Assembly: GCF_000317205.1 (NCBI RefSeq)
Contig: NZ_AJLK01000134.1
Location: 1-38,081, forward strand
Direction of reading: 5' to 3'
Origin: Fischerella muscicola PCC 7414
GTDB lineage: Bacteria > Cyanobacteriota > Cyanobacteriia > Cyanobacteriales > Nostocaceae
Length of the DNA stretch: 38,081 nucleotides
How positions within the stretch are numbered: the first letter of the stretch is position 1; every line of letters starts with the position of its first letter. The position numbers were made by a program, and so were the translations under genes. The notes under the pieces were generated by a model, which was not told the origin of the DNA, did not search any database, and saw only the letters and a list, made by a program, of their open reading frames with translations. Positions 18,997-26,531 of the stretch are shown one piece after another.

Positions 18997-19044
18997 ACTA
19001 GACAAGATTACAAAAATAAAAAATTAAGGAGAATTTCTCAGTCT

Positions 19045-20211
19045 ATGCATCTAGCATATGTTACTAGTTATAATGTCTTAAACCACTCAGATTGGCCTGA
19101 AAGTTTAGTAGGACTTCGAGGAGCAGGTTATCATTTAGCACAACACTTAGAAAAGCAATCTGTACAACTTGATTATATAGGGCCATTAAAGCAAGAATAT
19201 AGATTTCTGAATCGCTTTAAGAGGAAGTTTTATAGAAAATTTTTGAAAAAAGTTTATGCCTGCTGGGCAGATCCAGCAGTGATTAGAGACTATGCAAAAC
19301 AAGTCTCTAGAAAGCTATCAAGTTCCACCGCAAATATAGTCTTATGTCCAGAGAATGCTCAAACAATAGCATATCTCGAATGTAAGCAGCCTATTGTTCT
19401 TTGGACAGACGCACCTCAGACAGTATTAATTGATTTTTACTCTATTTTTAGTAATTTCTGTAATGAATCTAAAAGACACGTATATGCATTAGAGAAAGCA
19501 GCATTAGATAGAAGTAAATTAGTGATATTTTTATCAGATTGGGCTGCTGAAAATGCTATTAAAATTTATGGAATTCAGCCATCTAAGGTGAGAGTAGTTC
19601 CTTGGGGAGCAAATATAGAATGTAATAGAACCTATGAGGATATTCATAATATAGTTGAATCTAAAGATACACGTTATTGTAGATTGTTATTTATTGGAGT
19701 TGACTGGTTAAGGAAAGGAGGAGATACGGCGGTGGAGGTAGCTAAAGAATTAAATGAAATTGGCTTGAAGACAGAATTAATAGTAGTTGGTTCCGAACCT
19801 CCAATCAGTGAAACTTTTCCCAACTATGTCAAATTTCTTGGTTTTATTAATAAATATACAACAGAAGGTATTAAGCAAATCAATGAATTATTTTGTACAT
19901 CCCATTTCCTCATTGTACCTTCCAGAGCAGAAACCTATGGACACGTTTTTTGTGAAGCAAATTCTTTTGGACTTCCTTCTTTAGCTACAAATGTTGGCGG
20001 GATACCAACTATTATCAAAGATGGTGTCAACGGAAAAACTTTTTCAGTTAACTCGAGAGTGGAAGAATACTCTACTTATATTGCTGATCTCATGTCTAAT
20101 TATAGTGAATATAAAAGATTAGCTTGCTCATCATTCCATGAATATCAATCTCGTTTAAATTGGCTAGTAGCTGCAAAAACTGCAAAACAGTTAATTATGG
20201 ATCTAGTTTAG
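19045..20211 (+). CDS. GT4-family glycosyltransferase
   Basis: This 389-residue GT4 enzyme starts MHLAYVTSYNVLNHSDWP. The donor domain begins around residue 210 (LLFIGVDWLRKGGDTAVEVA) and contains the E-x7-E motif in SRAETYGHVFCEANSFGLP. The frame is open from 18970, but those first 25 codons overlap the vestigial GT4 stub. ATG 19045, with AAGGAG 13 bases upstream, gives a normal N-terminus, so I use it. It is not closely related to the flanking 15836 and 20259 genes, which suggests it was inserted between two members of a duplicated pair. The role is presumably in the same polysaccharide; donor unknown. Confidence 0.87.
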   Translation: MHLAYVTSYNVLNHSDWPESLVGLRGAGYHLAQHLEKQSVQLDYIGPLKQEYRFLNRFKRKFYRKFLKKVYACWADPAVIRDYAKQVSRKLSSSTANIVLCPENAQTIAYLECKQPIVLWTDAPQTVLIDFYSIFSNFCNESKRHVYALEKAALDRSKLVIFLSDWAAENAIKIYGIQPSKVRVVPWGANIECNRTYEDIHNIVESKDTRYCRLLFIGVDWLRKGGDTAVEVAKELNEIGLKTELIVVGSEPPISETFPNYVKFLGFINKYTTEGIKQINELFCTSHFLIVPSRAETYGHVFCEANSFGLPSLATNVGGIPTIIKDGVNGKTFSVNSRVEEYSTYIADLMSNYSEYKRLACSSFHEYQSRLNWLVAAKTAKQLIMDLV

Positions 20212-20258
20212 TGTTCAAAAAAAGTTGCTAATAATTTGAAAATAAGTTTGGTAATTTT

Positions 20259-21428
20259 ATGCATTTTATTGGTTTAGAAAACGAACTTTCTTCTTTCCGT
20301 GGTGGACAGGAATTGAACATGTTTGAGATATGCAATGGACTATCTCAGCGCGGACATGATATTAGTCTGATTTATTTAAAAACAGGAAATCTTCTGGAAG
20401 AGTATCGGAAATTTTGTAATTATTTAGCAAAGGTGAATAGTTATGAATTTAATCGGTATAAAATTAATGAAATATTGTATTTCTTATCTGGAATTTTTAG
20501 TACCATAAATATGCCAGTCACAAAAAACAGTGTTGTTTTTTGCAACGCCTATGATTTCATTTTTTTTGGTTATGTTTTATCTCTACTGAAAAATATCCCT
20601 TTTGTCTGTTATTTTCAAATTCCGCCTCTTAGTAACAATTTTAATTATCAAAAGGTACTAGGTTTTAAGAATGCAAAGAGATTTATTTCTGTATCCAATA
20701 AAACAAAACTTGATTGGGTAGAATGTGGTATTAAAGAAGATAAAATTGATATTGTATATAATGGTACTAACACCGAAAAGTTTAAGCTTTCACAAAACTT
20801 CTTCTGTCTTAGGAAGAAATGGAAGATTCCTGAAAATATTAGAGTAATTTCATATGTAGGAAGACTGGATAAAGATAAAGGATTAGAAACGCTGATTGCA
20901 GCCTTTTCTTTACTTATACAAAATGGTATTAATGCCAAGTTATTGATTGCTGGAAATCCTATACTTCACTTTGCTGCTGATGGTAAAGAACATCCTGAAG
21001 AAGGCGAAAAATACAAGCGTTCCTTAAAACAGCTATCAATAGATTTAGGTATAGAAAAGAATGTGGATTTTTTGGGACATGTAGCAGATACAGTCTCCCT
21101 TTATCAAGTCAGTGACGTCACAGTTCTACCTAGCCAATGGTCAGAACCTTTTGGCAGAGTCATTATTGAATCAATGGCTTGTGGAACTCCTGTGGTAGCT
21201 AGCAGAATTGGGGGTATCCCCGAAATTTTGACAGGAGAATTTCAACAATTGCTATTTGAACCTGGCAATCAACAAGATTTGGCAGATACTTTGAATCGGA
21301 TTATTCATTGGAGAGACTGCAACTCTCATTTGGCTTACAGGTGTCGTGAACATGTTTTAGGCAAGTTCACTATAGACAAAATGATTGATGGTATTGAGAA
21401 AGTTATATTGCAGGTTACTAAACACTGA
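20259..21428 (+). CDS. GT4-family glycosyltransferase (paralogue of the 15836 gene)
   Basis: This 389-residue GT4 enzyme starts MHFIGLENELSSFRGGQE. The donor domain opens near residue 200 (VISYVGRLDKDKGLETLI) and carries SEPFGRVIIESMACGTPVV. Compared with the 15836 paralogue it has an insertion of roughly ten residues after the LLIAGNP strand (around HFAADGKEHPEEGE). Long tracts such as DVTVLPS and VASRIGGIPEILTGEFQ match the paralogue closely. The 5' half is very AT-rich. It is the last gene of the polysaccharide locus in this window and is followed by inverted 10-mer repeats. Confidence 0.9.
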   Translation: MHFIGLENELSSFRGGQELNMFEICNGLSQRGHDISLIYLKTGNLLEEYRKFCNYLAKVNSYEFNRYKINEILYFLSGIFSTINMPVTKNSVVFCNAYDFIFFGYVLSLLKNIPFVCYFQIPPLSNNFNYQKVLGFKNAKRFISVSNKTKLDWVECGIKEDKIDIVYNGTNTEKFKLSQNFFCLRKKWKIPENIRVISYVGRLDKDKGLETLIAAFSLLIQNGINAKLLIAGNPILHFAADGKEHPEEGEKYKRSLKQLSIDLGIEKNVDFLGHVADTVSLYQVSDVTVLPSQWSEPFGRVIIESMACGTPVVASRIGGIPEILTGEFQQLLFEPGNQQDLADTLNRIIHWRDCNSHLAYRCREHVLGKFTIDKMIDGIEKVILQVTKH

Positions 21429-21693
21429 AAAATTTTGTATTCATGAGAATTTTCAGGAATAGAAATTGGCAAAAAAACAAGGCTCTAAATATTAGATTTA
21501 CTGCAAAAATCAGGATAATTCTTAATTACGAACACAGATGAACACCGATGAACACAGATTGTAGATGCGAGTATTTCATTGAGCAAATGTACCGCACATC
21601 CCACGAGCATTGTATCTAAAAAATTATAACAATACTATCTTGGGTTACTGGGAATAGATGATAAACTAGGGAAGATTTCTTGAGGAAGTGTTG
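21429..21693. other. Spacer at the end of the polysaccharide locus
   Basis: No gene is visible. It holds the inverted 10-mer block at 21531-21560. A TGAGGAAG just before 21694 serves as the ribosome-binding site of the next gene. Confidence 0.6.
21531..21560 (-). repeat. Tandem 10-mer repeat, right (inverted) copy
   Basis: Three 10-mers (AACACAGATG, AACACCGATG, AACACAGATT) form the reverse complement of the CATCTGTGTN block at 15707-15736, about 5.8 kb away. Confidence 0.8.
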
Positions 21694-22086
21694 ATGCCAC
21701 GGACAAACGGGTTAAAAAATGAAACATCAGCGGAAGTTTCACCGGAGATTTTAAATTCTGAAGATACAGCAGCAATTAAAGACTCGTCTGAACAAGTGGA
21801 AGAGATCCAGGATATTGATGACATACTGAATTCTCTAAAAACTTTACTAAGTACTGTAGAAAAGCTTCAAAAAGTCCGGCAGGAAGTGGGTGACATTAAA
21901 CCTTTACTGATGCGGATGCTTGATGGAGAATTGCTTGTTGGTGAAGAACTTGAGCAAATCAAGTCAGGTGTCAGTGGTCTTGTTCGTCTGGTTCGTACTT
22001 ATAGTGAACATCAAGCAGCGTTGGCGAAAGCACAACCTGCTAGAAACCTGCTAGATCAAGTGTTAAAAGGGAATAAAGCTGATTAA
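21694..22086 (+). CDS. Small acidic helical protein of unknown function
   Basis: This 130-residue protein matches no family I recognise. The first 45 residues are polar and acidic (runs such as SEQVEEIQDIDD) and probably disordered. Residues 45-125 look like two or three amphipathic helices with regular Leu spacing (LNSLKTLLSTVEKLQKV and EELEQIKSGVSGLVRLV), which suggests a coiled-coil or self-associating protein. There is no signal peptide, membrane segment or cysteine. I start at ATG 21694 with GAGGAAG 5 bases upstream; GTG 21688 is in frame but overlaps that site. It stands alone between the polysaccharide and lipid regions. Confidence 0.75.
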   Translation: MPRTNGLKNETSAEVSPEILNSEDTAAIKDSSEQVEEIQDIDDILNSLKTLLSTVEKLQKVRQEVGDIKPLLMRMLDGELLVGEELEQIKSGVSGLVRLVRTYSEHQAALAKAQPARNLLDQVLKGNKAD

Positions 22087-22728
22087 AAGTTGTACTTAGC
22101 GATCGCCTACACCTTGATAGATAACAGGCGCTTTTACAATGGGCTAAAAATGTGCAATGTAGGCAATTGCAACCAAACTTTATTTTACTAGTATAATTTG
22201 AGATTACGTATAAATTATTTCATGTAAACCGAAGAGCCTTCTTTCCTAGTGTAAGAGTGCCTGTTAAGAGTTCCCTATTCCCTATTGCCTACCTCTACGA
22301 TTAATTCCACAAAATCAAAGTGGACTGCTATATCCTCAAATCGTTAGATGATGGTTCGATACAAATAAGCTATATTTATTAGTACAAAGATGCACAATAA
22401 CTTTTAAAACCTAAGTTTTGAGACCTAACAAATTTCTGAATCAATTTGTATCAAGGTTTCAAGACGCAAATTGCTGATGCTAACATTTTTACATAGGTAG
22501 AATTGATGCTTAATTTGGTAAATGCCGTAAAGCAGCGACCAAATGGTAAGAGCATATCTACTCAGGTAAAATCTTAACTAAGTAATAGCTGATTAGTTGT
22601 CATAATTTGTAGCAAAACTTTAGCGATCGCTACATTACAAAGGCTACTAATTGCAGGAACTACAACCAAAAAACTCCAATTGCGTCTTGAGCCTAAATTG
22701 TAGAAAAACGCATTTGGTAGGTACAGCA
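22087..22728. other. Gene-free spacer upstream of the hydrolase
   Basis: No gene is visible. It contains HIP1 octamers near 22099 and 22623 and a CCTGTTAAGAGTTCCCTATT element at 22260-22284 that recurs at 23996-24020. The hydrolase frame is open back to a TTG at 22651, but that part lacks a ribosome-binding site. Confidence 0.55.
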
Positions 22729-23628
22729 ATGACACACATCGAAGGAACCTTCGCAGGAGCAGGAGGGCTTAATCTTTATTATCAAAGCTGGCAGCCAGAG
22801 GGAGAATTACGGGCAATTATTGCTATAGTACACGGCTTGGGAGCGCATAGCGGATTATTTATTAATGCCGTGCAGCATTTATTGCCCTTGGGTTATGCTG
22901 TCTACGCTTTTGATCTAAGAGGACATGGGCGATCGCCTGGACAACGAGGGCATATAAATTCTTGGGCAGAGTTGCGAGAAGATTTGCATACCTTTTTGAC
23001 ACATATTCAGGAACAAAGTTTTGGCTGTGCATATTTTTTGTGGGGTCACAGTTTAGGCGCAGTCATAGCTGTAGATTACGCCTTACGCTTTCCTCAAAGC
23101 TTGCAGGGATTGATCCTGACAGCACCTGCTTTAGGAAAAGTTAACCTGCCTCTGTTAAAAGTGGCATTAGGGCGAATGCTTTCACAAGTCTGGCCAAACT
23201 TTAGTCTGAAAGTAGGTTTTGATAAGGGTAAAAATTTGCGAGGCCAGAATTATCTCACCATTCAAGACCCATTAAGGCATGAGTATGGCAGTGCGCGACT
23301 GGCTGCGGAGTTTTTTGCCACTGAAAAATGGGTTGAAACTCATGCTTGTGAGTTACAAGTGCCTTTGCTTATTCTCTATAGCAGTGAAGATAAGATCGCA
23401 CCGCCAGAAGGTTGTGTAGCGTTTTTCCAAAAAATAGCCTTTCCTGACAAAGAAAGCTATGAGTATCCCGGTGACTACCACGACTTTCACCTGGATCTCA
23501 ATTACCAAAAGATACTTGTAGATTTGGAGAATTGGCTAGAAAGACATTTGGATGGAGAAATAGAAAATCAATCATCAAGGTGTCTGATAAAAATACCTAC
23601 TTTTAAGACCAAACCTTTGACTCGTTAG
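22729..23628 (+). CDS. Alpha/beta hydrolase, monoacylglycerol lipase-like
   Basis: This 299-residue serine hydrolase of the Hydrolase_4 (lysophospholipase/monoacylglycerol lipase) group has the oxyanion segment IVHGLGAHSG near residue 36, the nucleophile elbow GHSLG near 106, the acid in SSEDKIAPPEG near 223 and the histidine in YPGDYHDFHLD near 250. It probably releases fatty acid from a monoacylglycerol or lysolipid. I prefer ATG 22729 (MTHIEGTFAGAGG), which matches the usual family start, over the TTG at 22651. Lying upstream of acyl-activating and beta-oxidation-type genes on the same strand, it may supply free fatty acid to them. Direct repeats at 22260 and 23996 flank it. Confidence 0.85.
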   Translation: MTHIEGTFAGAGGLNLYYQSWQPEGELRAIIAIVHGLGAHSGLFINAVQHLLPLGYAVYAFDLRGHGRSPGQRGHINSWAELREDLHTFLTHIQEQSFGCAYFLWGHSLGAVIAVDYALRFPQSLQGLILTAPALGKVNLPLLKVALGRMLSQVWPNFSLKVGFDKGKNLRGQNYLTIQDPLRHEYGSARLAAEFFATEKWVETHACELQVPLLILYSSEDKIAPPEGCVAFFQKIAFPDKESYEYPGDYHDFHLDLNYQKILVDLENWLERHLDGEIENQSSRCLIKIPTFKTKPLTR

Positions 23629-24066
23629 ATGGGTTTCTTTGCGAAAAAGATACAAAGCTTGTCGTTGATCCCCAGCATGGTCTACATTATTATTAGTACA
23701 AAAGACCTTAGTTTAAGACATGTAGGCATGAAATAAGCCTAAGCCTTAAACTGAGATGAATTCTATTTTTAATAGATACAAACTTGAAAGGAGAAATTTA
23801 TTAATTTTCAAGACTTAGGTATTCAAAGTCTGCATCTTAAATGTACCTAATTTGGCATTAATTTTAGCCCAACAATCTTGAGATAATTGATTATCCTTCC
23901 TATTTCATAGGAAAAGAATATATTGGGAACTAGGCAAATATTTTCCTATCTCACAAATGATTTAGGATTGCTGGATGGAACTAGTATTTGATTTTCCTGT
24001 TAAGCGTTCCCTATTCCCTTTCTTACTGATAACGAGGGGAAGAGTCAGAAACTCTTCTTGGAGAAA
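23629..24066. other. Spacer with a long stem-loop
   Basis: No gene is visible. It contains an imperfect stem-loop at 23707-23755 and the second copy of the CCTGTTAAGNGTTCCC element at 23996-24020. Confidence 0.6.
23707..23755 (+). terminator. Stem-loop downstream of the hydrolase gene
   Basis: CTTAGTTTAAG pairs with CTTAAACTGAG (11 bp with one G-U). Inside this, TAGGC pairs with GCCTA around a 9-base loop. A T-run (ATTTTT) follows about 10 bases later. It could terminate the hydrolase transcript or stabilise its 3' end, but the stem is AT-rich and the T-run is offset, so it is not a textbook terminator. Confidence 0.4.
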
Positions 24067-26364
24067 ATGTTATGTACAAATCAGATTTATAAAGCGCCTC
24101 CCAACTCTGGAGAAGTAGTGTTAGGGCGTACTTTGCCTTCCTTATTAGATGAAGCGTGCGATCGCACTCCCAACTCCCGCGCTTTCAATCAAGTTACACA
24201 AACAGGCTGGCAAGCTTTATCTAATCACGAATTTCGCACGGCTGCGACAGAATTGGCATTAGGCTTGCTGGATTTGCAACTAGAAGCAGGCAATCGCATT
24301 GCTTTACTCATGCACAGCGATGTTAATTTTTGCATTGCTGACATGGGTTCCTTGCTTGCAGGTTTGGTGAATGTGCCAATTGATTTAACCCAAACAATTG
24401 AACACATTATTTTCATTTTGCAGCACACAGAAGCCAAGGCGCTGATTATTTCTGATCTAGACTTGCTCTCTCAAATCATTCCTTACCTGCAAAATGCTAC
24501 CCATCTCAAAACAGTAATAGTTGCTGATGTGCCTATTGAGTGGCATCAAAGGCGACAACAATTAACCTGTCAACAAAGTGGGGAATATGAAAAGATACTA
24601 AATGATCAAAATAAGATTATTCCTGATAATCTTTGTTTGTCGCTACCAACCTCACACTCACCAGCAGCGGCTGCACAATCAGTTATAGATATTCCGCAAT
24701 GTATTCAAGTTTTTTCACTAGAGGAAATTCGCTCTCAGGGACGGAAAAAAAATTCTGAATTTAGTTTTCAGGAACTGAATACCAAACTGATAGCTAATAA
24801 CCTTGCCACGATTATTTATATTCCTGGAACTACTGGAGAACCTCAAGGGGTAATGCTTACCCATGAAAATCTCTCTGCTAATGCATTGGCAATGTTTACA
24901 GGAATACCTGATTTGGGATTGGGGACAGAGGAAATAGTTCTTTCTTTTCTGCCATTAACCCATGTTTTTGCTCGTGTCCTTGTCTATGGACATATTAGTT
25001 ATGGTCACAGCATTTATTTCAGCAATTCTAATCGGGTATTAAAACACCTAAAAGAAGTAAAGCCAACAATATTTGCTACAGTTCCTTTGCTCTTAGAAAA
25101 AATTTATCACAAGCTTTTAGAAGCAGGAGAAAAAAATCAGGAACAGAGCAAAAAAGAAAAACATCTACGGGTAAAATTGCCCCGTCCTAATATTACATTG
25201 TCATCCTTAAAGTTTTCTACCAACTGGGTGAGAAAAACCTCGCTTGCTACTTGGCGAGAAGCCACTGTTCGGTTATCTACTACAGGGAGAACCCTAAAAA
25301 CCCATTTACTTTCGCCACACAATGCTATTTCTGCGCGTCAATTCTATCTTCTCTTATCTCAATCGGTGATGAATTGGGCAATCAAAATAGCCCAAAAATA
25401 TGAATTAGGAAAAATACCACAACGTCGATATGCTTTGATGTTGAAATTGGCAGATAGGTTCGTATTTTCCCAGTGGCGTGCTGTCTTTGGTGACAATATC
25501 AAATACCTAATTAGCGGAGGTGCAGCTTTAAAAGCAGAAATTGCGAATTTATTTGCGGCTGCGGGAATAAAAATTTTACAAGGCTATGGTTTAACAGAAA
25601 CTAGTTCTGCCGTAACTTGTAATCGTGGTCAATTCAATCGTGCTGGAACTGTTGGTGTAGCGATCGCTGGCGTAGAAATTACGATAGCCGAAGATGGGGA
25701 AATTCTCACCAGAAGTCCTTACATTACTCAAGGCTATTACAAAAACCCACAAGCTACCCAGCAACTAATCGACACTGAAGGTTGGTTACATACAGGCGAT
25801 TTAGGGGAATTTACTTCTGACGGTTTTCTCAAGATTACTGGTTTGAAGAAAAGCCGTTTTAAACTTTCTACAGGTAAGTATGTCACACCGCAACCAATAG
25901 AAAGCAGGCTAGAAAAATCTCCTTTAGTAACAAAAGCTGTGACTGTCGGGGCTGATCGTAAGTTTTGTGCCATGCTGATTTTTCCTAATTTAGATAATTT
26001 ACAGCAGCAGGCTTTATCAATAGGAATTGATTTACCAATTGAAGAATTACTGAAGCATCCTTGCATCGTTGCTTTATATCAAGCGTTGGTGGATGAAGCG
26101 AATTGTCATTTACCTCATTGGTCAACGGTAAAAAAATTTCGGCTAATTTATGCCAAATTCACTGTTGAGAATGGAGTAATAACGTTAAATCAGGAGGTAA
26201 ATAGAGGCAAAATTTTAGAAGTATTTACTGAAGAAATTAATGCAATATATGAAGATAAGAGGATGCAAAAACATGAGAATGTCACAATAGAACAAATAGA
26301 TAATTTATGTCCGGTGAATCAGAGGTTTTCATGTCCTGCGTTTGCTCAATCTCTGAGTTCTTAG
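24067..26364 (+). CDS. Long-chain acyl-CoA synthetase-like protein (divergent active site)
   Basis: This 765-residue member of the adenylate-forming long-chain fatty acyl-CoA/ACP synthetase family would normally activate fatty acids with ATP. The N-terminal domain has a P-loop-like IPGTTGEPQGVMLTHE near residue 251, YGLTETSSAVT near 505, HTGDLGE near 574 and LSTGKYVTPQPIE near 605. Several canonical residues are changed: the P-loop PKG is PQG, the hinge motif expected as D/G-R-x-K reads GLKKS, and the C-terminal catalytic lysine of the LTPTLK motif aligns with Glu710 in ITLNQEVNRG. It may therefore be inactive or specialised. ATG 24067 is a tentative start; TTG 24058 is also in frame. It is the first gene of the beta-oxidation-like set. 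Confidence 0.82.
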   Translation: MLCTNQIYKAPPNSGEVVLGRTLPSLLDEACDRTPNSRAFNQVTQTGWQALSNHEFRTAATELALGLLDLQLEAGNRIALLMHSDVNFCIADMGSLLAGLVNVPIDLTQTIEHIIFILQHTEAKALIISDLDLLSQIIPYLQNATHLKTVIVADVPIEWHQRRQQLTCQQSGEYEKILNDQNKIIPDNLCLSLPTSHSPAAAAQSVIDIPQCIQVFSLEEIRSQGRKKNSEFSFQELNTKLIANNLATIIYIPGTTGEPQGVMLTHENLSANALAMFTGIPDLGLGTEEIVLSFLPLTHVFARVLVYGHISYGHSIYFSNSNRVLKHLKEVKPTIFATVPLLLEKIYHKLLEAGEKNQEQSKKEKHLRVKLPRPNITLSSLKFSTNWVRKTSLATWREATVRLSTTGRTLKTHLLSPHNAISARQFYLLLSQSVMNWAIKIAQKYELGKIPQRRYALMLKLADRFVFSQWRAVFGDNIKYLISGGAALKAEIANLFAAAGIKILQGYGLTETSSAVTCNRGQFNRAGTVGVAIAGVEITIAEDGEILTRSPYITQGYYKNPQATQQLIDTEGWLHTGDLGEFTSDGFLKITGLKKSRFKLSTGKYVTPQPIESRLEKSPLVTKAVTVGADRKFCAMLIFPNLDNLQQQALSIGIDLPIEELLKHPCIVALYQALVDEANCHLPHWSTVKKFRLIYAKFTVENGVITLNQEVNRGKILEVFTEEINAIYEDKRMQKHENVTIEQIDNLCPVNQRFSCPAFAQSLSS

Positions 26365-26394
26365 ATATTAGGTTTGTGGTGAAGGAGCTAAGAT

Positions 26395-26445
26395 TTAAAT
26401 GAACCGCAGAGGCGCAGAGGACACAGAGAGAAGAGAAAGAGAAGG
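26395..26445 (-). repeat. Dispersed CTCTGCG-type element (inverted copy)
   Basis: The reverse strand reads CTCTTCTCTCTGTGTCCTCT and continues into GCGCCTCTGCGGTTCATTT. This matches, with small changes, the elements at 9421-9473 and 30551-30600, and is a common style of cyanobacterial intergenic repeat. It lies between the synthetase-like gene and fadN. Confidence 0.6.
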
Positions 26446-26531
26446 AAAAATTTGTTTAACTGAACTGTATTGAATTATTTTTAGGTATTCAATCAATCCA
26501 AAATCCAAAATTGAAGAAGGAAGGGTGATGT

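Noticed and set aside
18970-19044. First 25 codons of the open frame before the 19045 glycosyltransferase
   Set aside because: They overlap the vestigial GT4 stub in another frame. ATG 19045 gives a normal family start.
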